A stretch of 56,594 bases of DNA from Thiogranum sp. (GTDB lineage Bacteria; Pseudomonadota; Gammaproteobacteria; DSM-19610), in contig JAGFJP010000021.1 of the NCBI GenBank assembly GCA_024102665.1, forward strand, positions 1 through 56,594, written 5' to 3'. Below the pieces are notes generated by a model that searched no databases, had not been told where the DNA came from, and was given only the letters and a program-made list of their open reading frames with translations. The position numbers were made by a program, and so were the translations under genes. Shown one piece after another: positions 39,589 to 49,242 of the stretch. The first letter of the stretch is position 1. Each line of letters starts with the position of its first letter.

Positions 39589-39862
39589 GGCCTGTAGCGT
39601 CGAAATATTTTACAGAATCGAAACCTGGCTCTGCGGCGTCCTGCTAGAGACCAACAAATTGATTACCCTGGCATTATCGAAATTCCTGCGACACCACCCC
39701 TGGAATTGAAATGTCGAAAAGTCAGAAAGTACATGTTGTTGATTAGCAGTATATTATTGAGTTACAAGGTATTTCCTTAATGTCTCGGTGATGGATCGAT
39801 TATTGCTAAACGAACGTAAGCTTCACATGACCACAAAAAACAGGGAACACGGAGGAAGTTGA
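39589..39862. other. AT-rich non-coding stretch upstream of a VPxPA-CTERM gene
   Basis: This 274-base interval has no convincing reading frame and is visibly much richer in A and T than its surroundings. It contains four copies of TCGAAA (starting 39600, 39618, 39677, 39714), and AT-rich segments such as CAGTATATTATTGAG that could hold a -10 element for the plus-strand gene starting at 39863. I found no GG-N10-GC sigma-54 element. Confidence 0.5.
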
Positions 39863-40606
39863 GTGGGTAATCCGATCACGAGGCTGGCGGCGTCTGCGGC
39901 CCTCAGTCTTTGCGCATCGCAAGCGTTTGCCGCATTTTGTCAGGACAATTACGGCAGTTCGGTACTTACTGCCCTTGAGGGAACCACAGTCTGTTTTGTC
40001 TACGACAGCAATGACATAGATCCCGTTTTTGGTACCATCTCGGTCAGCGGGAACACAATATTTTCAACGCCTACCGCGGGTTTCCGTGCCGAATCGAACG
40101 ACGGCGTCGGCATCCACACTAACACCAATACCGATAATTTCACCGGCATCGGTACCATCCAGATCATCGCAAAGCCCGGTGCCGTGTTCGATAGCATCGT
40201 GGTAAGAGAGGTAGGCGACTACCGCATGACATCCAACGCGGGTTCCGTCGACGTCGACGGGGAACTCAGGGTTTGGGACTGGAATGATTTTGTCTTTGGC
40301 CCGGATCAAACAACCAATCTTGCCATCAACGGCGATCTGACCATAAAGGATTCAAACACTCATCAGTGGGATGCGCTCGGCTCCTTCAATCTGGGCACCG
40401 CGATGTGGCAGGGAATAGACCACCTCGGTCTGAAGCTGCAGAATAACCTGTCTGCTGTTACAGACAGTTCTGGTCAATCCGCCTGGATAGAGAAAAAGAT
40501 AATAGGCGGAATCACAGTTACCACGGTGGTACCGGTACCGGCCGCTGTCTGGCTGTTCGCCTCGGGCCTGCTGGGGCTGGCCGGGATTGCACGCCGCCGA
40601 AGCTGA
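39863..40606 (+). CDS. VPxPA-CTERM sorting-signal protein, secreted
   Basis: This 247-residue protein has a signal peptide (ending ASQAFA), a beta-rich, Asp/Asn/Thr-rich central part with no recognised domain, and a C-terminal tripartite signal: VPVPAAVWLFASGLLGLAG followed by ARRRS. Such tails (PEP-CTERM, VPLPA subtype) direct processing by an exosortase and are tied to exopolysaccharide or biofilm. The start is a GTG after GGAGGA. Base composition is lower in GC than its neighbours. No exosortase gene is in the window. Confidence 0.88.
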   Translation: MGNPITRLAASAALSLCASQAFAAFCQDNYGSSVLTALEGTTVCFVYDSNDIDPVFGTISVSGNTIFSTPTAGFRAESNDGVGIHTNTNTDNFTGIGTIQIIAKPGAVFDSIVVREVGDYRMTSNAGSVDVDGELRVWDWNDFVFGPDQTTNLAINGDLTIKDSNTHQWDALGSFNLGTAMWQGIDHLGLKLQNNLSAVTDSSGQSAWIEKKIIGGITVTTVVPVPAAVWLFASGLLGLAGIARRRS

Positions 40607-40631
40607 AGCGGCACCCCCCGCAGACTGGCGA

Positions 40632-40661
40632 AGAAGGCGGCCCGAAGGCCGCCTTCTGTTT
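40632..40661. terminator. intrinsic terminator after the VPxPA-CTERM gene
   Basis: AGAAGGCGGCC and GGCCGCCTTCT form a perfect 11-bp stem closed by the stable tetraloop CGAA, followed by GTTT on the plus strand. It lies 26 bases past the CTERM gene and 16 before the end of the convergent TPR-like gene, so it may serve both. Confidence 0.75.
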
Positions 40662-40677
40662 GGCCGCTGCTACGCGA

Positions 40678-41178
40678 TCAGCGCCCGGGACCGCTGCGCC
40701 GGGCGTGCCGGTAAGTGACTTTGCCGAGCCATCGGTTCAGCGGATTATCGCGTTTCAGAAACCGCACACAGGGTTGACGGCGCACGCCCATGCGGCTGCG
40801 CAGTTTCAATAATGCCGCGTGCCGGCCGTCGAGGTTCAGACCCTGCGTGATGGCGCTGCAGGCGCGTTTGCGGTGACCGAGATGCAATTCCGCCAGCGCC
40901 AGGTTGAGAAATACATCGGCCTGCAGGGTTTCCCGCCCCGCGGCATTGCGGCACAGGTTCAGGCCGCTGACATCGCCGCAATACATCAGCGCCAGTCCGT
41001 GATACGAGCGATACAGATGCGCCGCGTTATCGCTGCGCGGCGCGCGTTCATCGGCCAGCCGGAAATGCCTGGCGGCGGTCTTCCATTGCTTCTTCCCGAA
41101 AAAGGCCAGCCCAAGCTGGTATTCATTCCTGGCCTGCAGCATCCGCTCACTGAGAACGGGGTTGTTTGACGCTTCCAT
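40678..41178 (-). CDS. TPR-like small protein, unknown function
   Basis: The 166-residue product has helical pairs resembling tetratricopeptide repeats (YQLGLAFFGKKQWKTAARHFRLA and VFLNLALAELHLGHRKRAC-like spacing), then a basic tail with NPLNRWLGKVTY. No catalytic motif is seen; a scaffold role is likely for such folds. The start is strongly supported by AGGAGG 9 bases before the ATG. It follows pgi by 58 bases and may be co-transcribed with zwf-pgi. Confidence 0.78.
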   Translation of the reverse strand: MEASNNPVLSERMLQARNEYQLGLAFFGKKQWKTAARHFRLADERAPRSDNAAHLYRSYHGLALMYCGDVSGLNLCRNAAGRETLQADVFLNLALAELHLGHRKRACSAITQGLNLDGRHAALLKLRSRMGVRRQPCVRFLKRDNPLNRWLGKVTYRHARRSGPGR

Positions 41179-41236
41179 GTGTCACTTCCTCCTTTTGTCA
41201 GTCGGCATTACCTGTTTGCAATGCCCTTCCCTGGTT

Positions 41237-42889
41237 TTATTCCTCCGCGCCGGCCGCTGACATGTCGCGATAACAGTCGAGCAGGCCTGCCGTGGAACTG
41301 TCGTGTTCGCCCGCAGCGGCACCGGCGAGTTCATCCTGAATCGCTTTGGCGAGCTGCTTGCCGAGTTCGACGCCCCACTGGTCGAAAGAATTGATTTCCC
41401 AGATGACGCCCTGCACGAAAATCTTGTGTTCGTACAAAGTGATCAGACGGCCGAGCATGAAAGGTGTCAGCCGCGGGTAGAGCAGTGAATTGGTCGGCCG
41501 GTTGCCCGGGAACACCTTGTGCGGCAACAGTTCGCGAATCTGTTCGGCGGCGACACGCTGCGCGCGCAGCTCCTGTTCCGCTTCGGCTTCGCTCTTGCCG
41601 CGCATCAGCGCTTCGGTCTGCGCAACGTAGTTGGTAAACAGGATGCGCTGCTGATGCTGCAAGGGATGGTGCGCGTTTACGGCAGCCAGAAAATCCGCCG
41701 GAACCAGGCGCGTGCCCTGGTGAATCAGCTGGTAGAAAGCGTGCTGGCCATTGGTGCCGGGCTCACCCCAAATCACGGGGCCGGTGGAGTAATCGACGTT
41801 CGCGCCATCACGCGTCACGCGTTTGCCGTTGCTTTCCATGTCGGCCTGCTGAAGATACGCCGGCAGGCGGTGCAGGTGCTGATCATAGGGCAGGATGGCG
41901 TGAGTCTCGGCAGCGAAGAAGTTGTGATACCAGATACCGAGCAGCGCCATGATCACGGGCATGTTCTGTTCCAGCGGCGCGCTGCGGAAATGCCGGTCCA
42001 TGTGGTGCGCGCCTTCCAGCAGTTCCTCGAAACGATCCATGCCCGCGTACAGCGCAATCGACAGGCCGATCGCGGACCACAAGGAATAGCGCCCGCCGAC
42101 CCAGTCCCAGAACTCGAACATGTTGACCGGATCGATACCGAAGGCCTGTACTTCGTCGCGGTTGGTCGACAGGGCCACGAAGTGTTTTGCGACCGCCGCA
42201 CCATCATGCGCCGTCTGCAGCAGCCAGCTGCGCGCCTGGCGCGCATTGACCAGGGTTTCCTGGGTGGTGAAGGTCTTGGATGCGACCAGGAACAGCGTGG
42301 TCCCGGGATTCAGGCCCGTCAGCGTGTCCGTGATCTGGCTGCCGTCGACATTGGAGACGAAATGCACGTTCAGAGGGCCGCCATAGGGCCGCAACGCCTC
42401 GGTGACCATCACCGGCCCGAGGTCCGAGCCGCCGATGCCGATGTTCACCACATCGGTGACAGGCTTGCCGCTGAAGCCCTGCCAGTCGCCCGAGCGCACC
42501 CGCTCGCTGAAGCCGCGCATTTTTTCCAGCACGGCGTTCACTGCCGGCATGACGTCTTCGCCGTCGACCTCGACCGGTGAGTTGCTGCGGTTACGCAACG
42601 CGGTATGCAGCACGGCGCGCCGTTCGGTGAAATTGATTTTTTCGCCGCGGAACATGCGCTCTGTCCAGGCCGGCACCTCGCACTCGCGCGCCAGCGCGAA
42701 CAGCAGTTCCATGGTCGCATCGGTAATGCGGTTCTTCGAGTAATCGAGCAGCAGATCGTCGAGACGCAGCGAGAACTTTTCGAATCGCTGCGGGTCTTCG
42801 GCAAACAGCTCGCGCATGTGCCGCTCCCTGATCTGTTCGAAGTGCGCCTGCAGCGCCTTCCAGGCGGCCTTGTCCTTCAGCTTGCTCAT
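41237..42889 (-). CDS. pgi: glucose-6-phosphate isomerase
   Basis: This 550-residue isomerase interconverts glucose 6-phosphate and fructose 6-phosphate. It has [34 protein letters not shown] and the catalytic-Lys C-terminal region [17 protein letters not shown] 42889 begins the family N-terminus; the upstream frame is unsupported. It lies 28 bases downstream of zwf, so the two form an operon at the branch between glycolysis and the pentose phosphate route. Confidence 0.98.
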   Translation of the reverse strand: MSKLKDKAAWKALQAHFEQIRERHMRELFAEDPQRFEKFSLRLDDLLLDYSKNRITDATMELLFALARECEVPAWTERMFRGEKINFTERRAVLHTALRNRSNSPVEVDGEDVMPAVNAVLEKMRGFSERVRSGDWQGFSGKPVTDVVNIGIGGSDLGPVMVTEALRPYGGPLNVHFVSNVDGSQITDTLTGLNPGTTLFLVASKTFTTQETLVNARQARSWLLQTAHDGAAVAKHFVALSTNRDEVQAFGIDPVNMFEFWDWVGGRYSLWSAIGLSIALYAGMDRFEELLEGAHHMDRHFRSAPLEQNMPVIMALLGIWYHNFFAAETHAILPYDQHLHRLPAYLQQADMESNGKRVTRDGANVDYSTGPVIWGEPGTNGQHAFYQLIHQGTRLVPADFLAAVNAHHPLQHQQRILFTNYVAQTEALMRGKSEAEAEQELRAQRVAAEQIRELLPHKVFPGNRPTNSLLYPRLTPFMLGRLITLYEHKIFVQGVIWEINSFDQWGVELGKQLAKAIQDELAGAAAGEHDSSTAGLLDCYRDMSAAGAEE

Positions 42890-42917
42890 GGTTCGTTCAG
42901 TCCCTTCGGCGATGTCT

Positions 42918-44384
42918 TCACACTTCGTCTTCGAGCGTATTGCGCCAGACCTGATCCTCCTGCACGAACAGCCGGTCGGCCTCCGTCGGACCCCAGCTGC
43001 CCGATGCATAGGTGTGAATGAAATCGCGTTCCATCGACCAGACCTTGAGAATCGGGTCCACCACTTTCCAGGCCCAGCTCACCTCGTCGTAGCGCAGAAA
43101 CAGCGAATGATCGCCGTCGATCACATCCAGCAGCAGCGCCTCGTAGGCGTCGAGTTGCTCCAGGTTGACGCCACACTGGCTGGCGTCCAGGCGCGTGGTC
43201 TCGGCACGCATCTCCAGCCCGTTCTGCTTGACCTGCATTTCCATGCGGATGCATTCGCTGGGCTGCAGGTTCATGAGTATCCAGTTGGGCTTGAGCTGCT
43301 CGATGCGGGTCTCGCGGAACAACTGCTGCGGCGGATGCTTGAAACGGATCGCCACCATCGAGTTGCCCTTTTTCATGCGCTTTCCGGTGCGCAGATAGAA
43401 CGGCACGTTGCGCCAGCGCCAGTTGTCGATGAACAGCTTCAGCGCCGCGTAGGTTTCGGTGACGCTGTGCTCCGGAACCTGTTCCTCCTCCAGGTAGCCG
43501 GTCACCTTTTTGCCGTTGACGCTGCCTGCCCCGTACTGGGCGCGGAAGGCATGCGCGTGCACCGCGCTTTGCGGAATCGGGCGGATCGATCTCAGCACCT
43601 TGACCTTTTCGTCGCGCAGCGATTCGGCGTCCAGGCTGGCCGGCGGCTCCATGGCCACCAGCGTGAGCAACTGCAGCAGGTGGCTTTGCAGCATGTCACG
43701 CAGCGCGCCGGCGCCGTCGTAATAGCCGGCGCGTCCCTCGACACCGAGCGACTCCGAGTGCGTGATCTGCACGTGATCGATAAAGTTGCGGTTCCAGAGC
43801 GGTTCCAGCATCAGGTTGGCGAAACGGAATACCAGCACGTTCTGCACCGTCCCTTTGCCCAGGTAGTGATCGATGCGGAAAATCTGGCTTTCCCGGAAGT
43901 CGCGACTCAGTCGCTGGTTGAGGCTTTCCGCGCTCTCCAGGTCGTAGCCGAACGGCTTTTCGATGACCAGGCGGCGCCAGCCCTCGTCTTCGCGGTTCAG
44001 TCCGGTTTCACCGAGCTGGCGGCTGACCGGTCCGAAATCGGCCGGCCGGATCGCCATGTAGAATATGAGGTTGGCGGAGAATTCATCGCCGAGCAGATAG
44101 TCGCGCAGCCCCGGAAACACCTGCGCATCATTGAGATCGCCGTTGAAAAAAAACAGCCGCGCGCAGAAACGCGCCAGCACATCGGGGTCCGTCGGCCTGA
44201 CAGCGAGCCATTCGCAGACCTTCGCCCGCCAGGCCCCGTCGTCCCAGTCGCGACGCCCGAAGCCGACGATCCTGGTGCCCGGCGACAGGCGACCGGCGGC
44301 GTCCAGACGATACAGCGCGGGCATCAGCTTTACCTTGGACAGGTTGCCCGTCGCGCCGAAAATCACATAAGTGCAATCTTCCAT
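42918..44384 (-). CDS. zwf: glucose-6-phosphate 1-dehydrogenase
   Basis: This 488-residue dehydrogenase oxidises glucose 6-phosphate with NADP, feeding the pentose phosphate pathway. It has the nucleotide motif [26 protein letters not shown] and the substrate site RIDHYLGK (residues 170-177). It is divergent from glgA across a 97-base gap and is followed by pgi. Confidence 0.98.
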   Translation of the reverse strand: MEDCTYVIFGATGNLSKVKLMPALYRLDAAGRLSPGTRIVGFGRRDWDDGAWRAKVCEWLAVRPTDPDVLARFCARLFFFNGDLNDAQVFPGLRDYLLGDEFSANLIFYMAIRPADFGPVSRQLGETGLNREDEGWRRLVIEKPFGYDLESAESLNQRLSRDFRESQIFRIDHYLGKGTVQNVLVFRFANLMLEPLWNRNFIDHVQITHSESLGVEGRAGYYDGAGALRDMLQSHLLQLLTLVAMEPPASLDAESLRDEKVKVLRSIRPIPQSAVHAHAFRAQYGAGSVNGKKVTGYLEEEQVPEHSVTETYAALKLFIDNWRWRNVPFYLRTGKRMKKGNSMVAIRFKHPPQQLFRETRIEQLKPNWILMNLQPSECIRMEMQVKQNGLEMRAETTRLDASQCGVNLEQLDAYEALLLDVIDGDHSLFLRYDEVSWAWKVVDPILKVWSMERDFIHTYASGSWGPTEADRLFVQEDQVWRNTLEDEV

Positions 44385-44481
44385 GCCAGAGACCCTTTGT
44401 TCGAGTTATTGAGGCGCCACCCGGCTTGACGCTCGCTCCAGGTTAACGCAACCTACATTATTAAGTGTTCAGGTACCAGTG
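44385..44481. promoter_or_regulatory. divergent promoter region of zwf and glgA
   Basis: This 97-base gap must hold promoters for both directions. On the plus strand TTGACG is a good -35 match, but no strong -10 lies at 16-18 bp (CAACCT). The segment TACATTATTAAG nearer glgA is AT-rich. Boundaries of the control elements are not resolvable by eye. Confidence 0.4.
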
Positions 44482-45990
44482 ATGGATTGTCTTTTTGCCA
44501 GCAGCGAAGCGCATCCGCTGATCAAGACCGGCGGTCTCGCCGACGTAAGCGGAAGTCTGCCCCGCGCCATCAAGAATGCCAAGCACGAAATACGCCTGAT
44601 CCTGCCGGCTTACCCGGCCGCGGTCGCCAATGCCGGCGCCCTGAACTGCGTCGCCGAACTGTCGCTGCCGGGCGCGGCTGCGCCGGTGCGCATTCTGCAG
44701 GGGCGGCTGCCGCACAGCCGGGTGCGCCTGTACCTGGTCGATTCACCGCAGCACTTCGATCGCCCCGGCGGGCCTTACGCCACGCCCGCAGGCGATGACT
44801 GGCCCGACAACGCCGCGCGCTTTGCCCTGTTTGCGCGCGCGGTATGCGAAATCGCCATGGATCGCGCCGGCCTCGACTGGAAACCCGACCTGGTGCATTG
44901 CAACGACTGGCAGACCGGGCTGGTGCCGGCGTTGCTGTCGCTGCAGGCCGGGCGGCCGGCAACACTGTTCACCATTCATAACCTGGCTTACCAGGGGCTG
45001 TTCAGCCTGGCGGAATTTCAGGCCTTGCAGTTGCCCATGGACTGGTGGTCCATGCACCGCCTGGAATTTCACGGCCGGATGTCGTTTCTCAAAGGCGGGC
45101 TGGTTTTCGCCGACTGGCTCAGCACGGTCAGCCCGACCTACGCGCGCGAAATCCGCACCCCGGAATTCGGCTGCGGCCTCGACGGTCTGCTGGAACATCG
45201 CAAGGCCCGCCTCACCGGCATTCTCAACGGGGTGGACTACCGCGACTGGAATCCCGGTCGCGACCGGTTGATTCCGCACACCTATACGGCTCGCACCCTG
45301 CGTCTGAAACTCGAGAACAAAATAGCCTTGCAGGAGACATTCGAGCTGCCACCCAGGCCGCAGATCCCGGTGTTCGGTCACGTCGGACGCCTGGTCGAAC
45401 AGAAAGGCGTGCAGCTGATCCTGGACCTGGTCCCCGAACTTTTGCAGCGTCCAATGCAAATGGTGATTCTCGGCACCGGTCAGCCGGAACTCGAAGCCGC
45501 CCTGCAGAAAGCCCGCTACAGGCACCCGACCAAGATCGGCGTGCGCATCGGTTATGACGAAGCGCTGGCGCACCTGATCGAGGCTGGTTCCGACGTGTTC
45601 CTGATGCCTTCGCTGTTCGAGCCCTGCGGACTGAATCAGCTCTACAGTCTGCGCTACGGCACGCCCCCGCTGGTGCGCCGCACCGGCGGACTGGCCGACT
45701 CGGTGATCGACGCCGACGGCCCCAACCTCTACCAGCAGACCGCTACCGGGTTTGTGTTCGACGATGTCGATGCGGCGCAACTGCTGCGCGCCATCGACCG
45801 GGCGCTCAACCTTTATGCGCAGCAGCGGGTGTGGAAAGACCTGGTGCAGACCGGCATGCGCCAGGATTATTCCTGGGAGCGCAGCGCCGCAGCCTACCTC
45901 GAGCTGTACGAAAAGGTCATGGAACTGCACCTGCGCCCGACGGACACGCAGTCCGCCCCGGCGCGCGGGGAAGCCGGCGCCACGGCCTGA
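44482..45990 (+). CDS. glgA: glycogen synthase
   Basis: This GT5-family synthase of about 502 residues transfers glucose from ADP-glucose to glycogen. It has the ADP-glucose site KTGGLADVSGSLP near residue 16, HCNDWQTGLVPALL, and the C-terminal LMPSLFEPCGLNQLYSLRYG with RRTGGLADSV. ATG 44482 is preferred to the adjacent GTG. No other glycogen gene is nearby; zwf and pgi on the opposite strand share the hexose-phosphate pool. Confidence 0.96.
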   Translation: MDCLFASSEAHPLIKTGGLADVSGSLPRAIKNAKHEIRLILPAYPAAVANAGALNCVAELSLPGAAAPVRILQGRLPHSRVRLYLVDSPQHFDRPGGPYATPAGDDWPDNAARFALFARAVCEIAMDRAGLDWKPDLVHCNDWQTGLVPALLSLQAGRPATLFTIHNLAYQGLFSLAEFQALQLPMDWWSMHRLEFHGRMSFLKGGLVFADWLSTVSPTYAREIRTPEFGCGLDGLLEHRKARLTGILNGVDYRDWNPGRDRLIPHTYTARTLRLKLENKIALQETFELPPRPQIPVFGHVGRLVEQKGVQLILDLVPELLQRPMQMVILGTGQPELEAALQKARYRHPTKIGVRIGYDEALAHLIEAGSDVFLMPSLFEPCGLNQLYSLRYGTPPLVRRTGGLADSVIDADGPNLYQQTATGFVFDDVDAAQLLRAIDRALNLYAQQRVWKDLVQTGMRQDYSWERSAAAYLELYEKVMELHLRPTDTQSAPARGEAGATA

Positions 45991-46040
45991 GGCGCCCGCA
46001 ATCCGGATGAAAACCCGGAATATTGCCCCGCAAGGCGTAC

Positions 46041-46121
46041 TGGTATAGTCGCAACCCTTGGTTTAAGCAGAAAATTCTCCCGGCTCGCCGGTCCCCCCTT
46101 GCGCCGCGAAGCAGGTATAAT
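46041..46121 (+). promoter_or_regulatory. two candidate -10 elements upstream of ppc
   Basis: The 197-base gap after glgA contains an extended -10, TGGTATAGT (46041-46049), and a perfect TATAAT (46116-46121), 139 and 67 bases before the ppc start. The -35 region of the second is a C-run and poor; the first has a TTGCCC-like hexamer at short spacing. One or both may drive ppc. Confidence 0.45.
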
Positions 46122-46187
46122 GGCGCGCCCTGATAAACAGTCGCGACCCTGAAACCCGGCCCCCTCGCCGGCGCCGGGCAAAGAAGC

Positions 46188-49007
46188 ATGGATATGTCAG
46201 TAACGCAAAGCATCACACCGCCCCCCCGAGACAAGGAGCTGCGCTCGCGCGTGCGCCTGTTCGGCAATCTGCTCGGAGAAGTCCTCGCCAGCCAGGCCGG
46301 GCGCGACGTGCTGGCCGCAGTGGAAATGCTGCGCAAGGGATTCATCCGGCTGCGCAAGGTCGATGATCCGGCGTTGCGGGCGCGCCTGGCGCGCAAGATA
46401 GACTCGCTCGACCCCGACACCCTCAGTCACGTGGTGCGCGCCTTCAACCTGTACTTCAGCCTGGTCAATGTCGCGGAAGAAGCTTTTCAGCACAAGGAAC
46501 GGCGCCGCCAGGTGCGCGAGGGCGGTCCGCTGTGGACCGGCTCTTTCGACCAGACGCTGCGCGAATTTCATGCGTCCGATATCACCCTGGAGCAGATCCA
46601 GACCCTGCTCGACAGCGCCCTGTACCTGCCGGTGTTCACGGCTCATCCGACGGAATCGAAACGCCGTGCCGTGATGCACACCCTGCGCGGCATTTTCGTG
46701 ACCGCGGAACAGCTCGACGCCGCGCGCCTGAGCCGCGAGGAGCGCGAGGCCATCGTGCGCGACCTGCGCGACCAGATCCAGGTTCTATGGAAGACCGACG
46801 AGGTCCGGGTCCACAAGCCCAGCGTCGAGGACGAGATCCGCAACAGCCTGTTCTACTTCCGCGAGTGTCTGTTCGACGCAGTGCCGCGCGTCTACCGCCA
46901 CCTGGAACGCGCAGTACGCCGCGTGTACGGCGATGCGCATATCCAGCCGCCCAGCCTGCTGCAGTTCGGTTCCTGGATCGGCGGCGATCGCGACGGCAAT
47001 CCGTTCGTGAAACCGGCCACCACGGCGTTCGCGCTGCGCATGCATATGCGCGAGGTGCTTTGCGAGTATCTGCGCCGCATCGAGGAACTGCACAGCAAAC
47101 TCACCTACTCCAGCCGTCTGGTACAACCCAGCCGCGCTTTCCTCGACAGTCTGGACGAAGACGCGCGTCGATTCCCGGGCATCTTCGGCGAACACCCCAA
47201 CCGTTTCTCGCACGAGCCTTACCGGCGCAAGCTCCACATCATGCGCAGCCGCCTGCGCGACAATCTGCAGCTGACAGATGCGCGTATCGAACACCCGGAG
47301 TCGGCGGACCCGGCGCGCTGGCCGGCACGTTACGAAAACGAGCAGCAGTTGCTGAACGATCTGCGCCTGATAGAGCAATCCCTGGTTTCACACGGCGACG
47401 GCAACATCGCCAGGGGCGACCTGCTCGACCTGATCCGCCTGGTGGGAAGCTTCGGCTTTTTCCTGCAGCATCTCGATATCCGCCAGGAATCCACGCGCCA
47501 TACCGACGCTGTTGCCGAGCTGTGTCGCCGGCTGCCGGGCCAGCCGGACTACCGCGCACTGGATGAACAGCAGCGCATCGAACTGTTGTGCGGCCTGCTC
47601 AACGATACAAGCGTCGTCGCGCGCGACGCTCTCAGTGAAGACACCGGGGAAACGCTGCAGGTGCTCGACGTCATGGCGAGCATGCGCGACGAGGTGAGCG
47701 CGGATGCTTTCGGCACCTACGTGATTTCCATGACGCACAGCGCCAGCCATGTTCTGGAACTGATGTGGCTGGCGTCGCTGTGCGGCCTGGCGGGGCGCAA
47801 CGGCGAGGACTGGTACTGCCATATACGCATCAGTCCCTTGTTCGAGACCATCGAAGACCTGGCGCACGTGGAACAGGTGTTGACCCGTCTGCTTGACCAG
47901 GAGGTTTACCGCAAGCTGCTCAAGTCCTCCGGAAATCTGCAGGAAATCATGCTGGGCTATTCGGACTCCTGCAAGGACGGCGGCATCCTGGCATCAGCCT
48001 GGAACCTGTACGAGGCGCAACAGAAAATCATCCGCATCACGGCCGCGCGCGGCGTCGAATGCCGGCTGTTCCACGGCCGCGGCGGCACGCTCGGGCGCGG
48101 CGGCGGCCCCACCCACGATGCCATTGTCGCGCAGCCGGCCGGCACCGTGCACGGACAAATCAAGTTCACCGAGCAGGGCGAAGTGCTGTCCTACAAGTAC
48201 AGCAATGAAGAGACCGCGGTGTATGAGCTGACCATGGGCATCACCGGCTTGCTGAAAGCCAGTCGCAACGTCGTGCAGGAACACCGCGATGACAGCGGCG
48301 AACACGCCGAAGTGATGAACGCACTGGCCACGCAGGGCGAACAGGCCTACCGTGACCTGATCGATCACACCCCGGGCCTGCTGGATTATTTCTACGAAGC
48401 CACACCGGTGACGGAAATCGGCCTGCTCAATATCGGTTCGCGTCCCAGCCACCGCAAGAAACAGGATCGTTCCAAGGGCTCGATCCGCGCTATCCCCTGG
48501 GTGTTCGGCTGGGCGCAGTCGCGCCATACGCTGCCGGCCTGGTACGGCATCGGCAGCGCGCTGCAGGCATACACGGAGCGCGACCCGGACAACATGGAAA
48601 AACTGCGCGCCCTGTACCGTGAATGGCCTTTTTTCCGCGCTCTGCTGAGCAATACCCAGATGTCGCTGACGAAGTCCGAAATGGATATTGCGCAGCAGTA
48701 CACGGCGCTCGCCGGCAACCAGGAAAGCGCGCAGGCGATTTACGCGCGCATCCGCGAAGAGCACGATCGCACGGTCGACATGGTGCGCAAGGTCGCCGGC
48801 ATTCATATCCTGCTGGAAGAAACCCCCACCCTTGCGCTGTCGCTGTCGCGCCGTGAACCCTATCTCGACCCGCTCAATCATATCCAGATCAAGTTGCTGG
48901 GGCGGGTTCGCAACCCGCAGCTGGATGAAGCTGACAAAGAGCGCTGGATGGAACCCCTGTTGCGATCGATCAACGCCATTGCAAGCGGCATGCGCAATAC
49001 CGGATAA
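46188..49007 (+). CDS. ppc: phosphoenolpyruvate carboxylase
   Basis: This 939-residue enzyme carboxylates PEP to oxaloacetate to refill the TCA cycle. It has the catalytic His in VFTAHPTESKRR, GSWIGGDRDGNPFV, YSDSCKDGG, the glycine-rich FHGRGGTLGRGGGP, and ends MRNTG with the C-terminal Gly of the allosteric site. The length is normal. ATG 46188 and ATG 46194 are both possible. It connects with the PEP-dependent PTS only through the shared metabolite. Confidence 0.98.
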   Translation: MDMSVTQSITPPPRDKELRSRVRLFGNLLGEVLASQAGRDVLAAVEMLRKGFIRLRKVDDPALRARLARKIDSLDPDTLSHVVRAFNLYFSLVNVAEEAFQHKERRRQVREGGPLWTGSFDQTLREFHASDITLEQIQTLLDSALYLPVFTAHPTESKRRAVMHTLRGIFVTAEQLDAARLSREEREAIVRDLRDQIQVLWKTDEVRVHKPSVEDEIRNSLFYFRECLFDAVPRVYRHLERAVRRVYGDAHIQPPSLLQFGSWIGGDRDGNPFVKPATTAFALRMHMREVLCEYLRRIEELHSKLTYSSRLVQPSRAFLDSLDEDARRFPGIFGEHPNRFSHEPYRRKLHIMRSRLRDNLQLTDARIEHPESADPARWPARYENEQQLLNDLRLIEQSLVSHGDGNIARGDLLDLIRLVGSFGFFLQHLDIRQESTRHTDAVAELCRRLPGQPDYRALDEQQRIELLCGLLNDTSVVARDALSEDTGETLQVLDVMASMRDEVSADAFGTYVISMTHSASHVLELMWLASLCGLAGRNGEDWYCHIRISPLFETIEDLAHVEQVLTRLLDQEVYRKLLKSSGNLQEIMLGYSDSCKDGGILASAWNLYEAQQKIIRITAARGVECRLFHGRGGTLGRGGGPTHDAIVAQPAGTVHGQIKFTEQGEVLSYKYSNEETAVYELTMGITGLLKASRNVVQEHRDDSGEHAEVMNALATQGEQAYRDLIDHTPGLLDYFYEATPVTEIGLLNIGSRPSHRKKQDRSKGSIRAIPWVFGWAQSRHTLPAWYGIGSALQAYTERDPDNMEKLRALYREWPFFRALLSNTQMSLTKSEMDIAQQYTALAGNQESAQAIYARIREEHDRTVDMVRKVAGIHILLEETPTLALSLSRREPYLDPLNHIQIKLLGRVRNPQLDEADKERWMEPLLRSINAIASGMRNTG

Positions 49008-49089
49008 AAGGCGCAATGCCGCTTCCGTGCAGTTGCAGACGCGCCAAACATCTCCTAGAACTAGTTCATGACACGGCCTTTAAGGGCCA

Positions 49090-49158
49090 GGGTTGCCGGA
49101 AATCCCGGCAACCCGTCCGGTTTGCGCAGGCTCGTCCCTGACCCGGCGCAATGCCGGG
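49090..49158 (+). terminator. two hairpins downstream of ppc
   Basis: GGGTTGCCGG and CCGGCAACCC form a 10-bp stem with loop AAATC (49090-49114). A second perfect 6-bp stem, CCCGGC/GCCGGG with loop GCAAT (49142-49158), is followed by GATTGTTT. The second has the more terminator-like tail. They fill most of the 235-base gap before the SARP-type regulator gene, which otherwise shows nothing. Confidence 0.5.
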
Positions 49159-49242
49159 GATTGTTTGACTGAAAAAACAGAATGTTGAAGCGCGCCACTG
49201 AAACAACAGGGCCCGCCCGACACAAGACAGCCGGAGAGACCC

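Noticed and set aside
39589-39862. Sigma-54 promoter upstream of the first CTERM gene, expected because CTERM genes in some bacteria use RpoN
   Set aside because: TGGC segments are present but none has GC at the required 10-base spacing after GG.
41519-42580. A 353-codon plus-strand frame opposite pgi
   Set aside because: It is the complement of a strongly conserved enzyme gene and shows no protein-like pattern.
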